A stretch of DNA of 64,000 bases from Hyalella azteca (taxonomy: Eukaryota > Arthropoda > Malacostraca > Amphipoda > Hyalellidae), in assembly GCF_000764305.2 (NCBI RefSeq), contig NW_025947267.1:150636-214635 (forward strand), given 5' to 3'. Within the stretch, counting starts at the first letter, position 1. Each line of letters begins with the position of its first letter. Positions 1 to 11,075 of the stretch are shown here, piece by piece. The translations under genes and the position numbers were made by a program. The notes beneath the pieces are model-generated. The model saw only the letters and a program-made list of their open reading frames with translations. It searched no databases and was not told where the DNA came from.

Positions 1-2234
1 GCACGGGCCGTTGAGTTTCATCGTCAATCATTTGAAAATTGCCTAATCATTTCAATCATTTGAAAATGTAATTCGTCACTCATTTGAAAATGTCCTAATG
101 CGCTTCTGAATTTGAACCGTTTTCAAGTGATTAAACTATACAGTTCTAACACTACAGAATACGCGCACAACTAATGCTAGTTAACTTGGGTCATTTGTTT
201 TTAAAGTTGAACCAGCTTCTGATAATAACGCATAAGCCTGGTTATCGATAGAAAATCCGGGTGCTATCTAAACAGCTATGAATACGGCAAATACAATTTA
301 TATTTGAACATGGATAGAACAAACATGATCACGCAATATTTAGTTGAAGATAATTTGGTTTAAAGTTTTAGGATATAGTAGCATGCACTCTCTCGACGTT
401 CTTTCGAAAATAACGAAAAAATGTTTTCGGACTCCAATTGCCATGAAATATCATTTTAAATAAACCACCATTTCAACTCACTTTCATTATAATTTAAATT
501 GACAAGCATCTTTGGATTCAGAAACAAATGATTCTTTTGATTTTTGAATCGGTGTGTGGTCTTCAACGAAAATAAAAATTTTACACTAAAAAAATGAGTT
601 TATAAAATGTTTGATAACAAATTTTAGGAAAAGCAAAAATTGCAAAAAATTACATTTTTACCAACCAAAATTGTGATCTAAATATAATTCTATTCACCAT
701 TAATGTTATTTTGAATTTTGTTAATTTTATTGTTTACATTTAGAGCACTTTATATTCTTACATTTTTTCGAACACCATAAAAGTGGCATCCATAAATGGG
801 CTGCGGAGTAACAATCTTCAGGTGGCAATCTTTTCATAGATTGCTACCTGAAAACCTAATTCTCAACGAGATCAAAGAAAGCCACTGTTTTTATAAAAAT
901 TTTCTTGCATGGTTATTAGGAAATGCATTCAAATATCAAATTGAATAGATACTTTTACTTTGTGCTGACAGGACAGAATACGCATTGCGGAACAGGAAAA
1001 AGTAACGGCGTCACGGGCGTATAATTCACGTTACAAAAGTTGACCTGCAGATTCGTGTAGCACAATCAAGGGCAATAAATTATTTAAGTGGCTTCAACTC
1101 ATCAGATCAGTCAGAGATATTAATACAAAATAAGCTATAATTTTTCCATGTAAAAAATATTCATATATAATTCCATATATAAAATATTCATGAAGTCACA
1201 TTGTTGTATAAACCGTTATCAATGTTTACCTAAAATATAGTGATAAAAAAATTGGAATTTGATTACAATTGTTGACTGCGAATCATAACGATGTTGACTG
1301 AAGCAATACAGAGATTTTGAAGTTCACACAGAATTTGTACAATATATCAAACTAGATAAATTATTGGTAGACATAAGGATTATAGTACAACACATGTTTT
1401 CTTCTACACGGCAGAATAAATGTTATTTTACCTATTAAAAAAATTATCATACACACTTGACGGTCCTGTGCATACCTTGCCTGTAGCAGGAATTATTAAG
1501 AGGTACATAGGGGGTAAAGTAGCACATCTCACCTGTACATGAGCTCAATGTACATCTGAAGAGGACTAATGAGAGACATTGGGAGGTGCATTAGTACAAG
1601 CTGTGACTAGTAACTAGGTGCTGAACAGTGCTGGATACTAATGAGAGAGTGCATGGAGGTAAAATAATGGTAGTTTTTTTTATTACACCAATGATTTTAT
1701 TAACCAATGATTGTTAGCAAATGATTGTTAGCCAACGAAGTCGCAGAGCAGATGCAAGAAGTATGCAGCCAAAGAGAGCTGTGCTTACAAATATTTTTCT
1801 CGAGCATTTATTGTTAATAATTTAAAATTTCAAATGCATTTAATTATTTAAAAAGTGTTAAAATACCATTGCAGTCAAATTAAACTGAACGCTATGCTGC
1901 TTTTATCCTATAAAATATCATATGACTCTAATATACATATTTGAAACGTGGGCTGCAATTCCGAGCTGCGTCTACTCTAACCGCTGAGAAACAATCATTG
2001 TAAGTTGAAGTAATTTTTGTTTTTTTTTTCTGTCATATTACATAGTGTATAACATCCTGCATGAAATATTCATGCAATAGGGTTGAATCTGCAAAAGAAG
2101 CTCACACATCAACAGAGTTGGTAGTTCGCGGGATTTATGTTAGAAAAAACAATGCCTGATTAAGGAGTTTGGACTCATATTCCTACCAGCGCACTAATTT
2201 GAATTGAAATAATTTGGTTATTGATTTTATTAAA
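1..2234. other. AT-rich stretch, no feature recognised
   Basis: Probably intron of the alpha2delta gene, since its 3' exons have not yet appeared. No coding-like islands or strong repeats seen. Confidence 0.5.
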
Positions 2235-3042
2235 GAATTTAATAGCAAAGAAAAGTCCACAAAAATTCATATCTTTATTGAAAACATTTCGGAGACCAGC
2301 TCCATCGTCAGTTCGTAGAATCTAGAATCACAAATTAGAAGTCACGAATTGATACATTGGAAGCACAGAACGAAATTAAAAACCTAAATTTACAAATAAT
2401 AGACAGAGCATAAAAACTATCTATTCACAATTTCAAGGGGATAGGAGCTAACAGTTGAGTTCAAACTGGGCCTAAGTTTAAAGATGTACAATGATACTAA
2501 AATGCTCAAATCTGAAGTACCGGAGGTGGAAGCTAACACCCTAAAGTCACTGTCAGAAACAGGCACATCACACTGCTCGGCGTGAGTGCGCACAGCCGAA
2601 TGAGGTGGGCGCGATAAAAACTGTCCGGTTCGAAAACTCCTGCCCTTATGCTCAGCGATCTCATTCGGCTGTGCTCGCTCACGCCGAGTAGTGTGATGTC
2701 CCTAGCTGTTTCTGACAGTGACTTTAGGGTGTTAGCTTCCACCTCCGGTACTTCAGATTTGCGCATTTTAGAATCATTGTACATCTTTAAACTTAGGCCC
2801 ACTTTGAATTCAACTTTAGCTCCTATCCCCTTGAAATTGTGAATAGATAGTTTTTTTTTTTTTTGTGCTCTGTCCATTATTTGTAAATTTAGGTTTTTAA
2901 TTTCGTTCTGTGCTATCTATATATTGATTTGTGACTTCCGATTTGTGATTCTAGATTCTACGAACTGACGATGGAGCTGGTCTCCAAAACGTTTTCTACA
3001 AAAAGATATGATTTTTGTGGACAATTCTTTTCTTTTAAATTC
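2235..3042. mobile_element. Fold-back element: 370/383-bp inverted repeat with 55-bp loop
   Basis: Left arm 2235-2604 and right arm 2660-3042 are reverse complements with scattered mismatches and indels. The shared block carries CTGACGA, a GGAG/CTCC hairpin and GAAA near each outer end (hammerhead-ribozyme-like core). Open frames here on both strands mirror each other and are not genes. The tail of the right arm is shared with 10190-10262 and 10925-11075. Confidence 0.85.
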
Positions 3043-4117
3043 TTAGTTAATTTGCGATTTCAGCAAACAAGTGACATCAATTCTTTGATTTTAGTTTCCG
3101 TACTTCATTAATATTCTATGATTGCAATTCAGAAGTGTATCTTTGAAACGGATGCCCCAATTTTGGTAGAAGGGGCAGTAATACAGGCGGCAAATGGGAT
3201 GTTTTGATTGTTCCGAAGATTATTCAAAAAGTAAATATTAATTTTCATTTTTTATTGTTCCGAACTTTATATGGGATGTTTCGATTGTTGCGAGGAACTT
3301 GAACTTTTTTCAATCTAATAAACTTCGATTTACTTCAAAATTTCATATGGAAATCAGCTTATTACAATGGGTTGAACGTTGTTGGAATGCATATAAGCGA
3401 TTCTCCATTAGGCTAATTGACGTGAAATAATAATAATGATAATAAGCAGCGCTAATTATTTAACATGAGTTAATTGTTGTTAAGCCAAAAAAATATGTTG
3501 AAGCGGGTCGGATTTAATTGAGCACGTGTTACCGAAAATGAACCTCTACCGCCATCGCAGAACTGTCACAGACAATCAGTCAACTACGTTTAGATGTACA
3601 ATTCTTAGTCTCCCGGTTTCATACGTAATTACGTTGACATATACTTTTGTTTTAGCTCGCCATATACAGAGTGACATTATTTGTAATAGCATTCATTTAT
3701 TAGGCATATAATGTACACCGTTCGATAATAATTCAGCCTTAAATTTTAAAAGAATGTATGCGAGATCTCAATCACATTCATCGGTAACCAGGATTTTACG
3801 TGTGACGAAAAATAGTGCATAGGTCTCAATCTTGTTTATCGATAGCTACGTTCTTACTTATGAAGCCAGCAAACAATTTATAGTTTACAATTATGTTGAT
3901 CGGTAACTCGGCTATCGCGTATGACGCCCGCAAACATTTACTATGTTTTGGTTCTTTTGCTCGAATATTCCGCTACTAGGTGTGACGTCTGAAAAATATT
4001 TTGGATGTATTAACCATGTTGATCGGTAACTCAGTTATTGTGCCTGAAGTCAGCAAACAATTTTTAGTTTACGATTATGTTGATGGATAACTGAAATATT
4101 GCGCGTGTAACACTCAC

Positions 4118-4208
4118 TTGACACTAGACGTCGCTTCGTTGGCCGACTCGTTGTAAACGTCCGTGACTTTGGCGTCGAACAGCAGCGACTGCATCAGTTT
4201 CTTATCGC
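4118..4208 (-). CDS. CACNA2D3: alpha2delta exon 22 (last exon in window)
   Basis: 91 nt: CDKKLMQSLLFDAKVTDVYN, then ESANEATSSV plus AA. It matches the conserved CD..L...LLFDA(K/V)VT segment. Acceptor ccttacag, donor AA|gtgagtg (phase 2). Later exons are not visible in 1-4117, so the gene continues off the left edge. Confidence 0.94.
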
Positions 4209-4242
4209 CTGTAAGGAGCACAAAGAAGGCTCAATAAACATA

Positions 4243-4306
4243 TTGAGCATATCTATGAGCATATCTTTGAGCATATCCTTGAGCACATCCTTGAGCATAT
4301 CCTTGC
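4243..4306. repeat. 12-bp repeat (ttgagcatatcc), five copies
   Basis: Units at 4243, 4255, 4267, 4279 and 4291, ~35 bp upstream of the exon 22 acceptor. Confidence 0.85.
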
Positions 4307-4597
4307 ATTAAACTCACGTATACTTTGAGGTGAAAGTAATGCAATCTTCGTGATTGATAAACATCGCGTTTCTGGCAATTGGAATTACTAAACAAATTTG
4401 TTTGTCTCGATTTCCAGTTATACGTTACGATATAGTTTTAGCGTTGAAATTTTTGAACTAATTTTGACTCGGTGATTCATGATAAATCGGAAAATTTTTT
4501 ATACCCAATCAGTGTCATGGTTGTAGGACCGGAAATTAATTTTGTGAAGAGAGAGAATCTATACATATGAACTCTTTTAAGTAATGGAAATACTTAC

Positions 4598-4645
4598 AGA
4601 AATAGTTCTTTTTCTTTTCCTCGTCGCCCTGAGGCAGTTGTTTGG
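4598..4645 (-). CDS. CACNA2D3: alpha2delta exon 21 (48-nt exon)
   Basis: 48 nt, a multiple of three: (S)KQLPQGDEEKKKNYF. Phase 1 in and out. Acceptor aactgcag, donor T|gtaagta. Because it is in frame and exons 20 and 22 would also join without it (T+GC, Cys), it could be a cassette exon. Recognition rests on splice sites, phase and charge; no motif. Confidence 0.75.
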
Positions 4646-5243
4646 CTGCAGTTTAGGGAACGAAATTCTTTGTTAATGTGTTATTAATTTTGACAATGAA
4701 ATAAATAAATCAATGGAGAGTTAGGATATGAATATGTACAAATTTTATGGAGAAATAAGTAATAAATAATGAACTCGCGAAGAAGATGAAAGGTGTTAAG
4801 AACTTCAAATAACTCAACATATATCATTCTCTCAAATCCGACAGCTAGATAAGTTGTTACTTTGTTCTGGAAACAACACTCAATCCTACTATAGAGGTAA
4901 CACTGAACATGTCCGTATACTTGACCAAATTTTGAGCTACTGGAAGTCCGACGAAATTTTGAAACAAATGGACTTTATTTTGTATCTATTTATTTATTAA
5001 CAGTTGTTAGTGCTATTCATAGCTTAGTACGTAGTAACTAAGGATATCGTCAGTTAGACTAAAGGTTAGTATATATTGTAAGACACATCATCTCAAATTT
5101 CTCTATTGGAATTCTCACAGTTACTCTCTGTACAGTTCAAACCCATGGACCTGCCAGTTTCTGAAGTTAAAATCTCTCAAAGTTTTCTTCATGCATTTGA
5201 ATAAAACTAACTTCTCTTCTGTTATACATATTATGTGACTCAC

Positions 5244-5401
5244 AAGAGTCCTTATCAGGGTTGGTGGGCGGCACAGTTCTTGTGGACCGCCACTTCCAGC
5301 CTTGCTGCTGCGCGCGCCCCAGGAAGTGAGAAAGAAGTGCCTCGGGCGTGTCCAAGTACGGTGCCCCGAAGGGCTTCTCGTACTTGTACTGGCAGTACAC
5401 C
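5244..5401 (-). CDS. CACNA2D3: alpha2delta exon 20
   Basis: 158 nt: VYCQYKYEKPFGAPYLDTPE, ALLSHFLGRAQQQGWKWRST, then VPPTNPDKDS plus T. It is the YC...L...E...HFL segment that precedes the CD..L motif. Acceptor ctactcag, donor T|gtgagtc. The acceptor and first ~25 exonic bases are present in four further copies upstream at an exact 60-bp period. Reading from an upstream copy in the exon frame runs into TAG after nine codons. Confidence 0.93.
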
Positions 5402-5660
5402 CTGAGTAGTACATACATTTAGTTAGTAACCTACGTCTCGTACTTGTACTGGCAGTACACCCTGAGCAGTACATACATTTAGTTAGTAACCTACTTCTCG
5501 TACTTGTACTGGCAGTACACCCTGAGCAGTACATGCATGTGATTAGTAACCTACTTCTCGTACTTGTACTGGCAGTACACCCTGAGTAGTACATGCATTT
5601 AATTAGTAACCTACTTCTCGGACTTGTACTGACAGTACACCCTGAGCAGTAAATAGAGTA
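5377..5660 (-). repeat. 60-bp minisatellite containing the exon 20 acceptor (5 copies)
   Basis: Units start at 5377, 5437, 5497, 5557 and 5617. Each reads, on the minus strand, acceptor tgctcag or actcag plus GGTGTACTGCCAGTACAAG and GAGAAG. The copy at 5377-5401 is the real start of exon 20. Confidence 0.95.
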
Positions 5661-5963
5661 CAACCCATATATACTGAGGGGATACTAACTTCATTATTCA
5701 GAATCGTTCAAAATTAGCATCAAGATTTTATACTAATTAATAGAAATTTATTTTATTATTTAATTCTATAATCACCGACAAACAACAATTAGATCATTTC
5801 TCAGACAAGGGCTCACAACTATCTTCGCAAATTTATAATAAAATTGCCCCCACAGAATTATTTTCATACTATTCTGTGGATATTTTTTTAGCGTGGATTC
5901 GTCAAACACAAAGATGTTCAATTATCAGGTTAGAAAATAATGAGACGGATAATTTACACTCAC

Positions 5964-6009
5964 CAATCCGGATGAATGTTCCACGATCCATTCCGGAAAT
6001 AGTGAGACA
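5964..6009 (-). CDS. CACNA2D3: alpha2delta exon 19 (small exon)
   Basis: 46 nt: SHYFRNGSWNIHPD with split codons at both ends; the 3' TG joins exon 20 to make W, giving HPDWVYCQ. Acceptor cttttcag, donor gtgagtg. Short, but supported by the phase match and by analogy to the vertebrate W.YC motif. Confidence 0.75.
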
Positions 6010-6519
6010 CTGAAAAGAGAATGTTGTAGTCAAATGAATGTGTTTAAAATCATGAATTAGAGGCCGAGCAACATTGTGAGTCACTCATCTATCATGAGGT
6101 TCACTGGAATTAGCGTCGTACGCCGTAAACTGAATGAAATGAGCATTTAATAGTAATTAAAAAATTTCAATGGCAGTCCAGCATTTATAACAATTACCTT
6201 TGAACATTCACATAAACGATGGGGAACATTAACAAATAACTAGTTCAAAAAAGTAAATGTTGAAAATATTGCCTGTGAATTTCCACTCTGCAGGAAAATT
6301 GATATACGCGTATTTATAAAATTACTATAGATAGACAAAAAAACGTTAATTTTGAAGCTCTGCCAACTTATTTAAGAGAATGGTCTCTTAATGCCCGCTT
6401 GCATGATGAAACAACAAAACCTTGACAAAGTTTCAGCAGCCGTTGCAAGGATCGACCAGAGACCAGAACATCCTTCATACAAAAGTGCTTTTAACAAATA
6501 AATCCTCAAGTCCTGATGG

Positions 6520-6859
6520 GCAGTGTATCCTGATGTCTCATCAGTCCTGCTGATCTCTAGCTAGTCTCACCATTCTCATCAGTCCAGCAAGTCTCACCAT
6601 TCTCATCAGTCCTGCTGATCTCTAGCTAGTCTCACGATTCTCATCAGTCTAGCAAGTCTCACCATTCTCATCAGTCCTGCTGATCTCCAGCAAGTCTCAC
6701 CATTCTCATCAGTTCTGCTAGTTTCACCATTCTCATCAGTCCTGCTGATCGCCAGCAAGTCTCACTATTCTCATCAGTCCTGCCGATCTCAGTCCCGCAA
6801 GTCTCACCATTCTCATCAGTCCTGCTGATCTCAGTCCCGCAAGTCTCACCATTCTCATC
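6520..6859. repeat. Minisatellite tcatcagtcctgctgatctc, left of adapter
   Basis: Variable ~22-40-bp units built from catcagtcctgctgatctc and gcaagtctcaccattc. Stops at the adapter at 6860. Confidence 0.9.
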
Positions 6860-6897
6860 CTGTCTCTTATACACATCTAGATGTGTATAAGAGACAG
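6860..6897. other. Nextera transposase adapter dimer (assembly artefact)
   Basis: CTGTCTCTTATACACATCT is followed directly by its reverse complement, the 38-bp junction adapter of Nextera mate-pair libraries. Not biological. Different tandem repeats lie on its two sides (6520-6859 and 6898-7080), so the join itself may be false. Confidence 0.97.
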
Positions 6898-7080
6898 GTC
6901 CTGACATGTGTGGGACCACACGAGGGTTTTAATGCGGTCCTGACATGTGTGGGACCACACGAGAGTTTTAATGTGGTCCTGCCATGAGTGGGCACACGGG
7001 ACAGTGGTGATGTGGTCCCACCACGTGTGGGACCGCGAGAGTGTGGCCACGTGTGGGACCACGAAAGAGTTGTGACGTGG
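6898..7080. repeat. Minisatellite tgtgggaccacacgag, right of adapter
   Basis: ~36-40-bp units with a tgtgggaccaca palindrome-like core. Unrelated to the repeat on the other side of the adapter. Confidence 0.88.
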
Positions 7081-7179
7081 ACTTTCATCAAATAAATACT
7101 GTATATGAACGTAATTTTATCTCAAAATTCAATTGCACACTCCGACCATTGTCTTAATCTTAATCTCTTCTTAATTTAC

Positions 7180-7274
7180 CTGCGTATTGTGATTTTCCTC
7201 ACCATTTGATCCATGTGGTGCTTAACTGTCTCGATGAAGAAGAGCGGCTCTTGCTTGATCATCATTTGTCGAAT
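7180..7274 (-). CDS. CACNA2D3: alpha2delta exon 18
   Basis: 95 nt: IRQMMIKQEPLFFIETVKHH, then MDQMVRKITIR plus AG. It corresponds to the vertebrate LR..M....G.F...VK segment. Acceptor ctcaactcag, donor CAG|gtaaatt (phase 2); an alternative donor ATG|gtgagg lies 22 bases earlier and would end in phase 0. Neither phase joins exon 19, which needs a preceding phase-1 end, so an exon is missing in between. Confidence 0.9.
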
Positions 7275-7552
7275 CTGAGTTGAGAACAAACAAGTCAATA
7301 TTGTTGAGCATTAAACTGGACATATTATAAAAGTGGTTATAATTAAAGTCAAGAGTTAGTAGATGACGCTTGTTATGAGGATGAAGTTGAAATTAACGAG
7401 CAATCTCAATTGTGGAGTGAGGAAAGTCAATTTGAAAAATTTTGAGTGGAGTGATTAATAAATTGAACATGAAATGACTTAACTTCACTTCGGAGGGGAT
7501 GATTAATGAGAGGCAATGCATGTTTATGGTGAGTGAGTGGTGAAGTGTCCAC

Positions 7553-7622
7553 TCACACTCATTAGGGTGGAGTGGTTATGTCAGATGACTTACACTCATG
7601 AGGGTGGAGTGGTTATGTCTGG
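7553..7622. repeat. 37-bp duplication next to exon 17 donor
   Basis: Two copies of acactcat.agggtggagtggttatgtc, ending about ten bases from the donor. Confidence 0.8.
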
Positions 7623-7632
7623 GTTCATCCAC

Positions 7633-7701
7633 CTCGGCCGGCCCAGCCGGCAGCTCGACTTCGGTGAAGTCTACGCTGTTGTAGTTCGGCTTGAGGATGT
7701 C
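7633..7701 (-). CDS. CACNA2D3: alpha2delta exon 17
   Basis: 69 nt, 23 codons, phase 0/0: DILKPNYNSVDFTEVE, then LPAGPAE. KPNY.SVD..EVE is conserved in alpha2delta-3. Acceptor cagttccag, donor gtggatga. A two-copy 37-bp repeat (7553-7622) lies about 10 bp downstream. Confidence 0.93.
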
Positions 7702-9375
7702 CTGGAACTGATGTACAACACACGTACGCTTGTCAGGTCCTTAGTTGACGTATTAACATTGCTTAGTTCTTAAAAATCACTAATTGATTTGTATTCCAAG
7801 TAAGTTTTGTGAAGTTGAAAAAAATATAGCGAATTTGGAGTATTCTCAATTTGGGTTTAAATTTAAATTTTCATTGATATATATCGGAGCTCCTAAATGC
7901 ATGTGAAAAAATAATTCATGAATGCATTCACGAGCGAAATAAATACTCATTGTAAGTCAAATTATTAAAATAAAAATTTTGCATTATTGATATTATCGCT
8001 TGTTAATTATCAGAATTAAATTCATCATGATATGACTGTAAACGTAGAAGTCGATTCATCAAGTAGTGGGTCTAAATTTCTCTTAATATTCACTCTAATT
8101 GAATTTAAATTTGATGCCAGTAAGAGTAATTGGAAAGGAATCACAGAAATTAATTTGATTTATTTCGCTTGACGAACATAAGCTATATGAATATTTATTG
8201 ACAGTGCCCGACGGATGGAACATCGCAGCGTTCACTGTAGGCAACGATGAGTCATGAATGAAAAATATCGTTCAGCAGATCATTCAACAGAGCGTCTTAA
8301 TAAAATATAGAATTATCATGAGCAATTATAAAAAGAAATATTATTATACAAACAATTAAAATTAAACATACGAACTGTTTGCGTTAACAAACTCAACCTG
8401 TTAAGTGAAATTATTTATTTTTACGAGAACCACACATTACGTAGCTTCACGCAGAAAACTTCCAGCGTCCATGTCCACATATCGCCGCATGCATGATTAC
8501 TTATAGCAACAAGTCAAATTCTATTCAAACAAATTCGCAAAATCTCAAATCAGCGCCGATAAAAAGTTAATTTTTGCATCCGTTGGGCGCTAGAAAGCGT
8601 CGGGCATCATTAGGAAGATCGTGCAATAAAAACGAACGAGTTATTAGAATACAAAATTTGAGAAAACTGCAAACCATTAGAGAACTTAGAACCGGCGTAG
8701 TTGCGGAACTTAGGACGCTGCTACAAAAGATGCTAAGTCCAAGCCTAATGCTTCATGATTAAACGCATCGCAGTATGCGTGCAAAATCAAGCCACTTTGC
8801 AGCCTTTGACTTTCGTTCCACAGCGGCGCTGACAAAAGGAAGGCTCAACTTTACACTAAGCAGTATAGAAATGTCACAAATTTGAACCCAATTAATTTTT
8901 TATTCTGGATTTCCTCAATTCACGAGTTATTGCAAGCTTTGTCTTAAATTAAACAAGACATTAATTGTTTTAGAAAGCACAAACGTTGGGGTAGTTCATG
9001 TAAATAAACTCAGTTAATTGGCATGACCGCCTATAGCTTTTCCTTTTGCCAGCGGCGAAGAAGATCTCAAACAAGGTCTCACTGGGAAGCATTGTGTGGC
9101 AGTGCCACTCAATGTGTTTTGCGTGGCAAAAATAATTTGATATAATTTTTTAGCCAAAAATAATGTCAAAATTTGTTCAATTTAAGTAAACAAAATATCT
9201 GATAAAGAAATAATTTTTGTCAAGCTTTCGAAGCTTCATTGAAGAAGCAGTTACTCGAAGTACTGCGACATCGATCATCGAATGAATTTATCCGAACACG
9301 AGTCGCGTTTGTTGAAGAAATTTGAGCGAAGCAGGAGACCGAGTATGGATCTCAATATACAGGAAACAAAGTTAC

Positions 9376-9430
9376 CCTTCACAAAGTCGTCATAGGTGCC
9401 ATTATATACCTCAGCATTGCTTTCTTCGTG
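9376..9430 (-). CDS. Possible extra exon with GTYDD motif (second)
   Basis: 55-nt open segment HEESNAEVYNGTYDDFVK plus G, with a strong polypyrimidine acceptor (ttttactctccag) and donor gtaactt. Shares N(A/V).x.x.x.GTYDD with 40119-40199. It does not fit the alpha2delta frame between exons 16 and 17. Could be an alternative exon, an exon remnant or chance. Confidence 0.22.
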
Positions 9431-10112
9431 CTGGAGAGTAAAAGAAAACTGCCGTGAGACAGACATCATGTAGAGTAATGATTGCAATTTACGGTAGGAA
9501 AGAAATCCTGATTGGGAAACTACAACTGCTCTAGGTTTTGTCCGATAAAAATGAAGAGTAGCTTGGGTTGACACATTGAAAGGGAATTGCACAGTACAAG
9601 AAGCTGAAATTGAAGTTTTATGAACTATTACTATATTCTAGCAGAAAAAAATTGAGAACCATGCAATGGTTGGGTCATAACTTGTCACTGGAAACTTACA
9701 ACAAAATGTCTAGTGCAATGACAGATGGGATTCTGGTTCAGCCAAAAATATATAAAATAGCTTTATTTCAAAGGAAAAACCTAGATGTTTTTTGTAATTG
9801 GTCTACTGCGGGAGAGTACACAAGGAACTATGAGGTTTTCTTGACTTGAGTTGTGGAAGTCTCGGGAGAAACAAGGTTCATGCTATGGAATCAAGAGAAT
9901 GGCTAGGATATATCCTTCTAGTGTGTAAAATCATAGTGATAAAAATTAAATTAAATTATTAATTCAATCTGGTGAACTACAAACGAATAGCGTCCATGTT
10001 GCCGTACTAAGAACTGAAGAGTATCTTTCATATCTATATGCTTTTCAAATAGGAGGGCCTGACGAGCCGAACACTCAGATGTCTGTATTTGCCGTAATGC
10101 TTGAGAATTCAA

Positions 10113-10230
10113 CAGGAATTTAAAAGCAAAGAAAATAGCCAAAAATTTCACCATTTCTTATAAGAGAAAACGTTTTCTCTTATAAGAAATGGTGAAATTT
10201 TTGGCTATTTTCTTTGCTTTTAAATTCCTG
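10113..10230. repeat. 118-bp perfect palindrome without loop
   Basis: 59-base arms, exact reverse complements, centred between 10171 and 10172 at aaaacgtttt. The outer edge continues into the tail of the fold-back family (ttgcgacttaagcagccaag). Confidence 0.95.
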
Positions 10231-10715
10231 GTAAATTTGCGACTTAAGCAGCCAAGTGATTTAAATACTTGAGAATTCAAGAATTAGAAAGAATATTGGC
10301 TGCATCTACAGCCTTTGTATAGCCAATAATGACTACTTCACTAGCCAATATTTATTCATTCATGAGCCATGCCTGAATGAAAGCTCCAAAATTTTTATCT
10401 GTAGAGATGTTTGTTGCTCGCTAATAGTAATAGAACTGAAGAAGTCACTACCAAATTTTCATCAATAACTCAATAAAAAAACAAGAATTCTGACGTAGGG
10501 CATTCAATTTCATATATTGGGAACATATGTATAGCATATGTTCCCTGTATTTTTCTGTATGTTCAATCTCAAACATGTTATACGTATAAGCGTACTTCAA
10601 TTTAAAAGCATATTTTTCGTTTTTTATCTGGCTTACACAGTCTATTTGCAATCATTACTATATAATTTAATTTAATTATTTAGTTTATTAATTTAGTTTA
10701 ATTATTGCCACTTAC

Positions 10716-10790
10716 CACGGGTCGGAGGTCGGGGTGGTAGAGGATGTGTCCGTTCTGGTTCACGATGAATGAATACCCATTCACGCCGAG
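10716..10790 (-). CDS. CACNA2D3: alpha2delta exon 16 (Cache core)
   Basis: 75 nt, 25 codons, phase 0/0: LGVNGYSFIVNQNGHILYHP, then DLRPV. Conserved Cache-domain beta strands (G.NGY.F....NG.I..HP.LRP). Acceptor cccaccag, donor gtaagtgg. Confidence 0.96.
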
Positions 10791-10924
10791 CTGGTGGGAC
10801 CAAGCGTCGCTTCGTAAACACTCACATACTAAGATACTCAACAATGTAATAATGGTTACAATGGTTACAACTTCTGTTGTTTTTGTTTTTTTTCTTATGA
10901 CTCCAAACTTTATTAATTTTCTGA

Positions 10925-11075
10925 CTGTATTTGTGTTCTAGATTTATCGAACTGGCGATGGAGCTGGTATCCGAAACGTTTTCAATAGAGAAATGCTGAA
11001 TTTTTGTGGAGTTTTCTTCGCTTTTAAATTTCTAGTGAATCTGCGATTCAAGCAGTCTAGTGACATTATTACTTG
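10925..11075 (+). mobile_element. Solo copy of the fold-back family end
   Basis: Matches the right arm of the 2235-3042 element from ttctagatttatcgaactgg to gattcaagcagtctagtgac. The core here is CTGGCGA...CCGAAAC, one base off the other copy. Confidence 0.7.

Noticed and set aside
1490..1660. Possible short alpha2delta exon with a gtgaga donor
   Set aside because: The open segment is only a few codons and does not match the residues expected after exon 22.
2533..2877. Overlapping frames on both strands near 2.5-2.9 kb
   Set aside because: Mirror images created by the fold-back arms.
5121..5663. 180-residue minus-strand frame over the exon 20 region
   Set aside because: Out-of-frame reading of the 60-bp repeat and of exon 20.
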